Below are positions 33,960-42,642 of a stretch of 64,000 nucleotides of DNA, in pieces. The stretch's first letter is position 1. Each line of letters opens with the position of its first letter. The position numbers were made by a program, and so were the translations under genes. This stretch comes from an uncultured Prevotella sp. (GTDB lineage: Bacteria > Bacteroidota > Bacteroidia > Bacteroidales > Bacteroidaceae), in contig OMZM01000002.1 of the NCBI GenBank assembly GCA_900315545.1, forward strand, positions 62,001 to 126,000, in the 5' to 3' direction. Under the pieces are notes generated by a model. The model had not been told where the DNA came from and made no database searches. It saw only the letters and a list, made by a program, of their open reading frames with translations.

Positions 33960-34643
33960 ATGAAAAGACAATTATTAACGTTGATGGCTGCCGTTGTGGT
34001 GGTTTGCTGTCAGGCGCAGGAGGCTGCCGGACGGTTTTCCGTAGTGCCAAAAGTGGGTGTGAACATTGCAAACATCAGCAACTTCAAATGGACTGGCGAG
34101 GAGACTCTGAAGCCTGCTTCGTCGAAGATGAAGGCTGGCATGACGGTTGGTGCTGAGGCTGAATACCAGGCTACGCAGACGCTTGCCGTAGGTGCGGGAC
34201 TGTTGTATTCCATGCAGGGCGTGGGCTACGACGACTTTGTAGTTCCTCTCGGGCGAAATATTTTTCAGGGTGTCAAGGATTTCAGGCTTAATTTGCAGTA
34301 TCTCAATGTTCCTGTTTTCGTGCGTCAGTATCTATTTAAGGGTTTCTCGATTATGGCTGGCGTGCAGCCCGGAATCCTGCTTGATGCGCGTGTTAAGAGC
34401 AACGAAAGTGTGTGGACGGTGTCGGACGACAACAAGGCGGTCTACGAGTCGCAGCATGATGTCGACGACAAGTGGCATGGAGTACGCGATTTCTACGTGT
34501 CGATACCTGTCGGCGTTGCCTACGAGTATGAGCGTGTGCTGATAGAGGCGCGATATAATTTTGGCGTTACTAAAGTGTTCGAGTACAATCTTTTCAACAG
34601 CCGTAACGGTGTGATGACGTTTACGGTGGGCTACAGGATATAG
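33960..34643 (+). CDS. Outer membrane beta-barrel protein, PorT-like
   Basis: 227 residues from the ATG at 33960; the frame is open upstream but the signal peptide (MKRQLLTLMAAVVVVCCQAQ) fixes the start. Alternating strands such as VGAEAEYQATQTLAVGAGL, NLQYLNVPVFVRQYL and MTFTVGYRI fit an eight-stranded barrel of the OMP_b-brl_2/PorT kind. Paired with a shorter relative 25 bp downstream. Role unknown; not necessarily the type IX PorT protein. Confidence 0.8.
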   Translation: MKRQLLTLMAAVVVVCCQAQEAAGRFSVVPKVGVNIANISNFKWTGEETLKPASSKMKAGMTVGAEAEYQATQTLAVGAGLLYSMQGVGYDDFVVPLGRNIFQGVKDFRLNLQYLNVPVFVRQYLFKGFSIMAGVQPGILLDARVKSNESVWTVSDDNKAVYESQHDVDDKWHGVRDFYVSIPVGVAYEYERVLIEARYNFGVTKVFEYNLFNSRNGVMTFTVGYRI

Positions 34644-34668
34644 TTTATAATAAAACAGAATTATAATA

Positions 34669-35265
34669 ATGAGAGTAAAAAAGATGATTGTAGTGTGCTG
34701 CATGCTGCTGTCGGCGGTTGCAGCCAGTGCTCAGGGCGAGAAGGGTTCTGTTTCCTTCATTCCGCGTGTCGGCATGACGTTAGCCAATCTGAGCAACATG
34801 GAAGTGTATACTGATATCGATGGCAAGGTTATGGACACCAAGATGCGTGTCGGCGTGAGCGTCGGCGGCGACGTGGAGTATCAGGCTTTGTCGATGCTGG
34901 GCGTCAGTCTCGGTGCTCACTACATGCTGCAGGGGTGCCATCATGAGAAGGTCGGCAATGTTGGCGGCAAGAATACCGACATCCACTACCTTAACTTCCC
35001 GCTCGTGCTGAACGGATATATTGGCAGCGGATTTGCACTGCATGCCGGTGTGCAGCTGGGCGTGAAACTGGGCGAGAAGTCGCCGCTCGACGACGCCAAA
35101 TTATTTAAGTCGACTGACGTGTCGATACCTCTGGGCGTAAGTTTTGAGCGCAACAGGTTTATCGTAGATGCAAGATACAACTTGGGAGTCAGTAATATAG
35201 ACAAACTGGGACTTTTAGACGTAAAAAACAACGTGATAGTTCTCAGTCTGGGATACAGGCTGTAG
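34669..35265 (+). CDS. Outer membrane beta-barrel protein, PorT-like (paralogue)
   Basis: 198 residues, signal peptide 1-21 ending ASAQ. Same layout as the preceding barrel: RVGMTLANLSNM, VGGDVEYQALSMLGVSLG, IHYLNFPLVLNGYI and final VLSLGYRL. Likely tandem duplication with divergence. Confidence 0.8.
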   Translation: MRVKKMIVVCCMLLSAVAASAQGEKGSVSFIPRVGMTLANLSNMEVYTDIDGKVMDTKMRVGVSVGGDVEYQALSMLGVSLGAHYMLQGCHHEKVGNVGGKNTDIHYLNFPLVLNGYIGSGFALHAGVQLGVKLGEKSPLDDAKLFKSTDVSIPLGVSFERNRFIVDARYNLGVSNIDKLGLLDVKNNVIVLSLGYRL

Positions 35266-35285
35266 ACTTGACAATAATCTGAACT

Positions 35286-35381
35286 CTAACGTTAACACTA
35301 ACCATTACACTGACTTTAACGTTAACTTTTCGCCTGCAAGTTAACGCATGTCGGAGTAGTCAAGGTTAGTGTTAACGTTAG
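35286..35381. repeat. Large nested palindrome before repeat copy C
   Basis: CTAACGTTAACACTAACC (35286-35303) is the exact complement of the segment at 35364-35381; the 60-bp loop holds a second pair, GTTAACTT and AAGTTAAC (about 35320-35343). TTAACG-like words repeat throughout. It lacks a typical T-run, so it may be a two-way terminator or a cruciform rather than a standard terminator. Confidence 0.8.
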
Positions 35382-35386
35382 TTTTG

Positions 35387-35836
35387 TTTAATCATTTTTC
35401 GCCCGTTTACTGTCGCGTGAGTGCCCTCGAAAGCCGTTTCGGAAATTACAGGGGCAAAATACGCTCAAATTTCGCATATATTTGTAATTCTCTGACAGTC
35501 AGTTTGTTAGTTGTGAATATACGCTTTGGGTGCACGAAATACAAGTGTTAAAATTGTCAAAGAGTATGTTTGAGATTGTCAAACACACTGTTTGAGGAGG
35601 TCAGACATAGTGTTTCGGGGTGTCGGGCGTAGTGTTTTGCAGGGCAAAATAGTCGAAATGGTAGGCTCAAAGATACTCTTTGACATTTTTAACAGTTATC
35701 GCCGACATCAAAATTAACAGATTTTTGCAGTTTTAAGGACAGTTCCGCTTCTAATTGAACGATTTTTCTCTGTCAAAATTTTTCATACATTTTCGGTTTG
35801 AAAGAAAATTCCGTTGAGTTTGGCACGGTTTTTGCA
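35387..35836 (+). repeat. Dispersed 450-bp intergenic repeat, copy C
   Basis: 450 bp, plus strand, with the same parts as copy A: CGCCCGTTTACTGTCGCG near the left end, CTGACAGTCAG, left arm GTTAAAATTGTCAAAGAG, the 22-bp repeat block and the end TTGGCACGGTTTTTGCA (35820-35836). It lies between two TTAAC-rich palindromes and points at the 3' end of clpB, about 145 bp away, so here it cannot be a promoter for the adjacent gene. Confidence 0.95.
35820..35836 (+). promoter_or_regulatory. Sigma-54-type motif at end of repeat copy C
   Basis: TTGGCACG-GTTT-TTGCA with correct spacing. Any transcript would run through the clpB terminator region and be antisense to clpB. Confidence 0.45.
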
Positions 35837-35895
35837 GGGAGGCAGAAAAATGTCTGGGAAAACGCGCTCCCACATGTAATTATATAGAAAATAAA

Positions 35896-35935
35896 TTAAC
35901 CTTAGCGCTGAGAGTATGGTTAGCGCTAAGGTTAA
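35896..35935 (-). terminator. clpB terminator
   Basis: TTAACCTTAGCGCT (35896-35909) pairs perfectly with AGCGCTAAGGTTAA (35922-35935); the minus strand continues with a T-rich tract. Same TTAAC style as the other palindromes here. Confidence 0.75.
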
Positions 35936-35980
35936 TGCTATCGTTACGATGTTCGTAACATAATGTTATACAGTCGAAAA

Positions 35981-38593
35981 TCAGTTTCTGAACACCAGTC
36001 CGTCGCCGAATGAGTCCACCATGATTTCCTTTCCGTTGTCTACGTCGCCAGCCAGAATGCGCTTCGACAGGTCGTTCAGCAGCAAGTGCTGTATGGCTCG
36101 CTTGACAGGTCGGGCGCCAAATTCAGGGTCGAAACCAGCATCGGCAATATATTCCACAGCCTGCGGAGTGAAACTGATGCTGACACCTTGCTTCTTCAGC
36201 ATGGCAGCCACGCCGTCGAGCTGCAGCCTTACGACGTCGGCAATCTGCTGCTTTGTCAGCGGCTTAAACACAATAGTCTCGTCTATGCGGTTGAGAAATT
36301 CTGGTCGTATGGTCTGCTTCAGCATCTCCATGAGCCTGTTTTTCAGTTGTTCCTCGTCGCCGTTGCTCATGGTTGCGCTGTCGCTCATGCCGCCGTTTGC
36401 AGCATGCTCCTCAATGTATGAGCGTATGAGCTGGCTTCCGAGATTAGACGTCATGATGATGATAGTATTCTTGAAGTTCACCGTGCGTCCCTTGTTGTCG
36501 GTCAGTCGTCCGTCGTCGAGCACCTGCAACAGAATGTTGAACACGTCGGGATGAGCCTTCTCTATCTCGTCGAACAGCACCACTGAGTACGGTTTGCGCC
36601 TTACTGCTTCGGTCAGCTGTCCGCCCTCGTCGTATCCAACGTATCCCGGAGGCGCACCGATGAGACGGCTCACGCTGAATTTCTCCTGATATTCACTCAT
36701 GTCGATACGAGTCATCATCTGCTCGTCGTTGAACAAGTATTCCGCCAGCGCCTTAGCCAGTTCCGTCTTGCCGACACCCGTCGTGCCCAGAAATATGAAC
36801 GATGCGATAGGCCGTTTCGGGTCTTGCAGTCCGGCGCGGCTCCTCCTGACGGCATCGCTCACGGCGCTGATAGCCTCGTCCTGACCTACCACGCGTCGGT
36901 GCAGTTCCTCCTCAAGATGCAGCAGTTTCTCCTTTTCGCTCTGCAACATCTTTGCCACAGGTATTCCCGTCCATCGGCTCACCACCTCCGCAATGTCGTC
37001 AGCCGTAACCTCCTCGCGCACCAGCGTGTCGTCGCCCTGTGCATCGTGCAGCTGTTTCTGCGTTTCGGCAATCTCAGCCTCTATCTGCTGCAGTTTTCCG
37101 TAGCGTATCTCAGCCACGCGTCCGTAGTTGCCCTCGCGCTCGGCACGGTCAGCCTCCTGCCTCAGTTGCTCTATATCCTGCTTGCTTTGCTGCATTCTGT
37201 TTATCAGTTCGCGCTCGCTTTCCCACTTCGCACGGAAGCGGCTTTCCTCCTCGCGCAGCTCGGCAATCTCCTTGTCTATCTGCTCTATCTTCGGCATGTC
37301 GTTCTCGCGCTTTATCGCTTCGCGCTCAATCTCCTTCTGCTTCAGCCTTCTCGTAATCTCGTCGAGCTCCTCCGGCAGCGAGTCGCGCTCCATCCTGAGT
37401 TTGGCAGCAGCCTCGTCCATCAGGTCGATAGCCTTGTCGGGCAGGAAACGGTCTGATATGTAACGCTCCGAAAGCTGTACGGCAGCAATGCAGGCATCGT
37501 CCTGTATGCGCACCTTGTGGTGGTTTTCGTAACGCTCTTTCAGTCCGCGCAGTATGGAAATGGCAGACAGTTCATCCGGCTCATCTACCATTACGGTCTG
37601 GAAACGGCGCTCCAGAGCCTTGTCTTTCTCAAAATATTTCTGATATTCGTTGAGCGTCGTTGCGCCGATAGCCCTCAGCTCGCCCCTCGACAGTGCCGGC
37701 TTCAGAATGTTTGCAGCATCCATAGCACCCTCACCGGCACCTGCTCCAACGAGCGTATGTATCTCGTCGATGAACAGAATAATGTCGCCCTCGCTCTTGG
37801 TAACTTCGTTTACGACACCCTTCAGTCGCTCCTCAAACTCGCCCTTGTACTTCGCGCCGGCGATAAGCTGTCCCATGTCGAGCGAGTAAAGTTGCTTGTT
37901 TTTCAGGTTTTCAGGCACGTCGCCCCTTACGATGCGCTGCGCCAGCCCCTCCACGATAGCCGTCTTTCCCGTTCCAGGCTCGCCAATGAGTATAGGATTG
38001 TTCTTAGTTCTTCGCGATAGAATCTGCAATACGCGGCGTATCTCCTCGTCGCGGCCGATAACAGGGTCGAGCTTGCCGGCACGGGCAGCAGCCACCAGGT
38101 TCTTCGCATACTTCTCAAGAGCCTGATAGTTTTCGTCGCCCGACTGCGAGCTGACACGGTTTCCGCCACGCAACTGTTTTATGGCAGCAAGTGTTTCCTT
38201 CTCGCTCAGTCCCGCATCCTTGAGTATTCTCGAAGCCGTGCTTTTCGTTTCAAGCATAGCAATGAGCAGCGATTCGAGGGCAACAAACTCGTCGCCGAGC
38301 TGCTGCGACTGCTGCATGGCATTCTGCACAAGCTGCTGGCTGTCGCCGGAAAGATACTGCTGACCGCCCTGAACGCGCGGCAAGTGCTGTATTTCCTGCT
38401 CTGCCAGCATCTCAATCTGCGATGCGTTGGCACCAACTTTCTGCGTAACGTACTGGAAAACATCCTTGCCTTTGGAAATGATTCCTTTCAGCAGGTGCAC
38501 CGGCTCGACTGCCTGCTGACCGTGCTGCATGGCAATGTTGACCGCCTCCTGTATGGCTTCCTGTGCCTTGATAGTGAATTTGTCTAATGTCAT
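35981..38593 (-). CDS. clpB: Disaggregase chaperone ClpB
   Basis: AAA+ hexamer that, with DnaK, pulls proteins out of aggregates after stress. 870 residues, full length: N-domain to about 150, first AAA module with Walker A GEPGTGKT and [14 protein letters not shown], the long coiled-coil middle domain (about 400-530) that marks ClpB rather than ClpA or ClpC, and second AAA module with GTTGVGKT and [12 protein letters not shown]. No ClpP-binding loop is evident. Its upstream region (38594-38776) shows no clear -7 box; heat-shock control cannot be judged. Confidence 0.98.
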   Translation of the reverse strand: MTLDKFTIKAQEAIQEAVNIAMQHGQQAVEPVHLLKGIISKGKDVFQYVTQKVGANASQIEMLAEQEIQHLPRVQGGQQYLSGDSQQLVQNAMQQSQQLGDEFVALESLLIAMLETKSTASRILKDAGLSEKETLAAIKQLRGGNRVSSQSGDENYQALEKYAKNLVAAARAGKLDPVIGRDEEIRRVLQILSRRTKNNPILIGEPGTGKTAIVEGLAQRIVRGDVPENLKNKQLYSLDMGQLIAGAKYKGEFEERLKGVVNEVTKSEGDIILFIDEIHTLVGAGAGEGAMDAANILKPALSRGELRAIGATTLNEYQKYFEKDKALERRFQTVMVDEPDELSAISILRGLKERYENHHKVRIQDDACIAAVQLSERYISDRFLPDKAIDLMDEAAAKLRMERDSLPEELDEITRRLKQKEIEREAIKRENDMPKIEQIDKEIAELREEESRFRAKWESERELINRMQQSKQDIEQLRQEADRAEREGNYGRVAEIRYGKLQQIEAEIAETQKQLHDAQGDDTLVREEVTADDIAEVVSRWTGIPVAKMLQSEKEKLLHLEEELHRRVVGQDEAISAVSDAVRRSRAGLQDPKRPIASFIFLGTTGVGKTELAKALAEYLFNDEQMMTRIDMSEYQEKFSVSRLIGAPPGYVGYDEGGQLTEAVRRKPYSVVLFDEIEKAHPDVFNILLQVLDDGRLTDNKGRTVNFKNTIIIMTSNLGSQLIRSYIEEHAANGGMSDSATMSNGDEEQLKNRLMEMLKQTIRPEFLNRIDETIVFKPLTKQQIADVVRLQLDGVAAMLKKQGVSISFTPQAVEYIADAGFDPEFGARPVKRAIQHLLLNDLSKRILAGDVDNGKEIMVDSFGDGLVFRN

Positions 38594-38776
38594 ATATGTA
38601 TCTCCTTTCTAATTTTGGTTTTCATTTTTCAATCACTCTCTAATAATGTTCTCCTCAAAAGTTGTGCCTATGTGTGAAAATGCGACAAAATGTCCTTTTA
38701 AACGACAAATTGTCGTAAATTCATAGCATAAGTTCAGTTTTTTATATAATAATGTGTAAAATCAGAATATTTTATA

Positions 38777-38784
38777 TATATTTG
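38777..38784 (+). promoter_or_regulatory. -7 box of the small HERIH protein/OPT operon
   Basis: TATATTTG, 20 bp before the ATG at 38805. An in-frame GTG at 38787 lies only 3 bp after this box and so would hardly be transcribed, which favours 38805 as start. Confidence 0.55.
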
Positions 38785-38804
38785 CAGTGGAAAAGAATTA
38801 CTCT

Positions 38805-39134
38805 ATGTTTATCATTCGCAACAGAATATTGCCGTTCCCACGTTTCGATGCAGTAAACCTGTGCGGAGTGCTGTTCGTGCATAAGGGTGTAAATCTGACA
38901 AAGGAGATTATAAACCATGAACGCATACACACTGCACAGATAATAGAAATGGGCATAATTGGCTTCTACGTATGGTATCTCATAGAATGGGTAGTAAGGC
39001 TTTTTATGCATGGCAACGCCTACCGTCAGCTGAAGTTTGAACGAGAGGCATATCAGAACCAAGACAACCTTGAATATCTGAAACATCGCAAGCCGTACGC
39101 ATGGATGAGACTAAAAGACAGAAACAAAAAATAA
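38805..39134 (+). CDS. Small membrane protein with HExxH motif
   Basis: 109 residues. HERIH at 38-42 is a perfect HExxH zinc-protease motif, followed by a membrane helix (about 48-66) and, 37-39 residues on, FEREAY with Glu that could be the third zinc ligand, as in gluzincins. Far shorter than M48 or M56 proteases, though the order 'HExxH, membrane helix, FEREA' recalls their core. The OPT transporter gene follows 7 bp later. I do not recognise a named family; peptidase activity is an inference. Confidence 0.65.
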   Translation: MFIIRNRILPFPRFDAVNLCGVLFVHKGVNLTKEIINHERIHTAQIIEMGIIGFYVWYLIEWVVRLFMHGNAYRQLKFEREAYQNQDNLEYLKHRKPYAWMRLKDRNKK

Positions 39135-39141
39135 GAAGATT

Positions 39142-41124
39142 ATGGAAGAAAAAGACATGATTCAGCTTCCCGAAAACGCATTTCGGGAATTGAAAAAAGG
39201 CGAGCAGTATGAACCTGTAATGTCGCCAAACAATGTTTATCCCGAAGTTAACGCATGGTCGGTAACATGGGGTATAATCATGGCGGTGCTGTTTTCTGCT
39301 GCTGCCGCTTATCTCGGACTTAAAGTAGGACAGGTGTTTGAGGCAGCCATTCCTATTGCAATCATTGCCGTTGGTGTCTCTACGGCATCTAAACGCTCAA
39401 AGGTACTGGGTGAGAACGTCATCATACAGAGTATCGGCGCATGCTCGGGAGCTGTTGTTGCGGGTGCAATATTCACGCTGCCGGCACTCTACATACTGCA
39501 AGCGAAATATCCGGAAATGAGTGCGTCGTTCATGAAGATATTTATAGCGTCGGCACTTGGCGGCATCATAGGAATACTGTTCCTTATTCCGTTCCGCAAA
39601 TATTTTGTCAGTGACATGCACGGAATGTACCCGTTCCCAGAAGCAACAGCAACGACTCAGGTGCTGGTAAACGGCAGCAAGGGCGGCGACCAGGCTAAAC
39701 CGCTGGTAATGGCGGGACTTGTCGGTGGTCTGTATGACTTCATTGTAAGCACATTCGGACTGTGGAACGAGCAGGTAACTACACGTATGTTCGGCTTCGG
39801 AGAGATGATTGCCGAGAAGGCAAAGCTGGTGTTCAAGATAAACACAGGCGCTGCCGTGCTCGGACTCGGTTTTATTATCGGACTGAAATATGCTCTGATA
39901 ATCTGTCTTGGCTCGCTGTTTGTATGGTGGCTCGTAGTGCCGGGAATGAATATCCTATTCCATGACACGGTGCTCAACCTGTGGAATCCTGCAATAGATA
40001 AGACCGTAGGACAGATGTCGCCCGAAGATATATTCTTCAACTATGGCAGAAGCATCGGTATCGGCGGCATCGCGATGGCTGGAATCATAGGCATTATCAA
40101 GTCGTGGGGCATCATAAAGGGTGCTGTTTCGCTGGCTGCCAGCGAGATGAAAGGCAAGAGCGGTGGCAACGAGGAGACTAAACGTACACAGCGCGACATA
40201 GCTTTCAAGGTGATAGCAATAGGCAGTATCGTTACGCTTATAGTAACTTTCCTGTTCTTCTGGTTTGGTGTGATGGAAGGGAACCTGCTGCACGCCGTTG
40301 TAGGCATATTGCTCGTAACTGTGATAGCATTCCTCTTTACGACAGTTGCTGCCAACGCCATTGCCATCGTAGGCTCTAACCCCGTATCGGGCATGACGCT
40401 TATGACGCTGATACTTGCGTCTGTAGTCATGGTGGCAGTAGGACTGAAAGGCACAAGTGGAATGGTTGCTGCACTCATCATGGGTGGTGTCGTTTGTACG
40501 GCGCTGTCGATGGCAGGAGCATTCATAACCGACTTGAAAGTGGGCTACTGGCTCGGAAGCACGCCGAAGAAGCAGGAGACGTGGAAATTCTTAGGCACGC
40601 TGGTGTCGGCAGCGACAGTTGGCGGCGTCATGATGCTGCTCAACGAGACATACGGTTTCACTTCGGGCGACCTTGCAGCACCGCAGGCAAACGCTATGGC
40701 TGCCGTTATCGACCCGCTGATGAACGGTGTGGGAGCGCCATGGGAACTGTATGCCATTGGTGCAGTGATTGCAATAATACTCACAATATGCAAGATACCG
40801 GCTCTGCCGTTTGCACTGGGTATGTTTATTCCTATACAACTCAACATTCCTCTGCTCGTCGGTGGAGCTGTAAACTGGTTTGTTACAACACGCAGCAAGG
40901 ATGAGAACGTAAACAAGAAACGCGGCGAGAAGGGTACACTCATAGCTTCAGGTTTTATTGCCGGAGGTGCGCTGATGGGTGTGTTAAGTGCAATACTGCG
41001 CTTTGCCGACCTCAACTTCATTGATAAAGACTGGATGGCAGATCCATTGTCGGAGATGCTTGCACTCGGAGCTTACTTGCTTCTGATAGTATATTTTATA
41101 AGAGCAACAAGGAAAGATAAGTAA
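39142..41124 (+). CDS. OPT-family oligopeptide transporter
   Basis: 660 residues with about 15 membrane segments, typical of the oligopeptide transporter superfamily that moves peptides or metal-chelate complexes by proton symport. Seen: AAAAYLGLKVGQVFEAAIP near the start, GMYPFPEATATTQVL, the NAIAIVGSNPVSGMTLMTL segment and SKDENVNKKRGEKGTL near the end. It shares an operon with the small HExxH protein, so peptide cleavage and uptake may be linked (inference). Confidence 0.92.
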   Translation: MEEKDMIQLPENAFRELKKGEQYEPVMSPNNVYPEVNAWSVTWGIIMAVLFSAAAAYLGLKVGQVFEAAIPIAIIAVGVSTASKRSKVLGENVIIQSIGACSGAVVAGAIFTLPALYILQAKYPEMSASFMKIFIASALGGIIGILFLIPFRKYFVSDMHGMYPFPEATATTQVLVNGSKGGDQAKPLVMAGLVGGLYDFIVSTFGLWNEQVTTRMFGFGEMIAEKAKLVFKINTGAAVLGLGFIIGLKYALIICLGSLFVWWLVVPGMNILFHDTVLNLWNPAIDKTVGQMSPEDIFFNYGRSIGIGGIAMAGIIGIIKSWGIIKGAVSLAASEMKGKSGGNEETKRTQRDIAFKVIAIGSIVTLIVTFLFFWFGVMEGNLLHAVVGILLVTVIAFLFTTVAANAIAIVGSNPVSGMTLMTLILASVVMVAVGLKGTSGMVAALIMGGVVCTALSMAGAFITDLKVGYWLGSTPKKQETWKFLGTLVSAATVGGVMMLLNETYGFTSGDLAAPQANAMAAVIDPLMNGVGAPWELYAIGAVIAIILTICKIPALPFALGMFIPIQLNIPLLVGGAVNWFVTTRSKDENVNKKRGEKGTLIASGFIAGGALMGVLSAILRFADLNFIDKDWMADPLSEMLALGAYLLLIVYFIRATRKDK

Positions 41125-41141
41125 ACTATAACCTTAGTCAT

Positions 41142-41202
41142 AACCTTAACGATAGCTGTTCTGATGCATATCGTGTGTCGGCATTTAGTTATCGTTAAGG
41201 TT
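41142..41202 (+). repeat. TTAAC-type palindrome after the OPT gene
   Basis: AACCTTAACGATA (41142-41154) pairs with TATCGTTAAGGTT (41190-41202), then GGGTTAAATTTTTT, which fits a terminator. Same word family as the palindromes around repeat copy C. Confidence 0.7.
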
Positions 41203-41225
41203 TGGGTTAAATTTTTTATAATGCA

Positions 41226-41939
41226 GTGAAACATATTTTATTCGTTTTTATATGTCTTTTGTTTGCGGGCAGTGGCTATTCGCAAAGCAAGTATTATTCC
41301 ACGTTCGACGATTTGCAGAATGACAAAGGCGTGGAATGTGAAATTTCCATGCGGCACCTTTCTGCCAAGAAAATGAAGAAGGCGCTGAAACCGCCATACA
41401 GGATTAGCAAGGCGGAAGACAAACATGTGCGTAAGGCTGCTGGGAATGCCATGTTCGTAGGCATAGGTGAGGACTTGTTTCTAAACTGCAAGGGCATGGA
41501 CGTGTATTGCTACGGCAGGCTCTCAAAGCATTTTAAGAAATCGCGGTTTGTGAAATGCCACAGAGTGGGAGACAACAAGGTTGTTTTTACAATGGTAGAT
41601 TTCGGCTCCGGATATGCACGTGCACTGCCAACCTTTGCCGACAGGGTCGTGAATGGCATTCTCACTCTTTTAACATCAAAGGAGGACTTGATAAACGATG
41701 TTGCCGACGATGTGCAATATGAGCACGAAGTCAGACGACATGCGGCAAAGATAAGAACTTGCTATGTGATGTATAATGACGGCAGAAAACGTGTAGAACG
41801 AATAGACTCACATCGCATGAAGGTATTGCTTGACACGCGTCTCGACCTGATAGAAGAATATGAAGCGCTTGACCTGTATGAAAGAGAAACGCCGGAAGTG
41901 GTTTATTCTTTTCTGCTGCGATCAGGACAAATGAAGTAA
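41226..41939 (+). CDS. Exported protein, DUF6563-like
   Basis: 237 residues starting with GTG at 41226; signal peptide 1-19 ending GYSQ. The mature part (YYSTFDDLQNDKG, then MDVYCYGRLSKHFKKSRFV and GYARALPTF) fits the small exported Bacteroidota family DUF6563, function unknown. A two-codon ATG frame (M-Q-stop) overlaps the start region and could tune translation. Single gene after a hairpin. Confidence 0.65.
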   Translation: MKHILFVFICLLFAGSGYSQSKYYSTFDDLQNDKGVECEISMRHLSAKKMKKALKPPYRISKAEDKHVRKAAGNAMFVGIGEDLFLNCKGMDVYCYGRLSKHFKKSRFVKCHRVGDNKVVFTMVDFGSGYARALPTFADRVVNGILTLLTSKEDLINDVADDVQYEHEVRRHAAKIRTCYVMYNDGRKRVERIDSHRMKVLLDTRLDLIEEYEALDLYERETPEVVYSFLLRSGQMK

Positions 41940-41977
41940 CTTGAAAAGGAAATAGCATTCTTCCTTCGTATAAAATA

Positions 41978-42426
41978 CTAATCAATTTTAGCCCGTTTAC
42001 TGTCGCGTGAGTGCCCTCGAAAGCCGTTTCGTAAATTGCAGGGGCAAAATACGCCCAAATTTCGCATGTATTTGTAATTCTCTGACAGTCAGTTTGTTAG
42101 TCGTGAATATGCGCTTTTGACTCACGAAATCTATATGTTAAAATTGTCAAAGAGTGTGTTTGACATTGTCAAACACACTCTTTGAGGTGGTCAGACATAG
42201 TGTTTGGGGGTGTCGGGCACTATGCTTAACAACGCAAAATAGGCTAAATAGTGGGCTCAAAGATACTCTTTGACAATTTTAACAGTTATCACGGACTTTA
42301 AAATTAACACAATTTTGCAGTTTCGAGGGCTGTCCCGATTTTATTTGAACGATTTTTCCCTGTCAAAATTTTTCATCATTTTTCGCCTTGAAAGAATATT
42401 CCGTTGAGTTTGGCACAGTTTTTGCA
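41978..42426 (+). repeat. Dispersed 450-bp intergenic repeat, copy D
   Basis: 449 bp. CTAATCAATTTTAGCCCG start, CTGACAGTCAG, inverted arms at 42137-42154 and 42266-42283 that are perfect complements, 22-bp repeats between, and TTGGCACAGTTTTTGCA (42410-42426) at the end. It points at the 3' end of the M6 protease gene, with the protease terminator in between. Confidence 0.95.
42410..42426 (+). promoter_or_regulatory. Sigma-54-type motif at end of repeat copy D
   Basis: TTGGCACA-GTTT-TTGCA; core bases and spacing intact. No plus-strand gene follows for over 2 kb. Confidence 0.45.
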
Positions 42427-42553
42427 GGCATGGTGTTGACATCAACCTTTACGATGACCAGGCATCAGCAGTTCCGTGAGCGTCGGTGTCGTTAATGTCA
42501 GGGGCGCCGTAACGTGTTTTTATTCACTCGTGTTTCAGCTGACTGCGATAAAT

Positions 42554-42592
42554 AAAAAAGATGGCATAACAGAAACCCCGTCATGCCATCTT
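42554..42592 (-). terminator. M6 protease gene terminator
   Basis: AAGATGGCAT (42558-42567) pairs with ATGCCATCTT (42583-42592); six T follow on the minus strand. The rest of 42427-42642 shows nothing further. Confidence 0.82.
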
Positions 42593-42642
42593 GGTTATAG
42601 TGCTGTTGTCAGAACATCTGTCTGCAATTTGCAGATATATGT

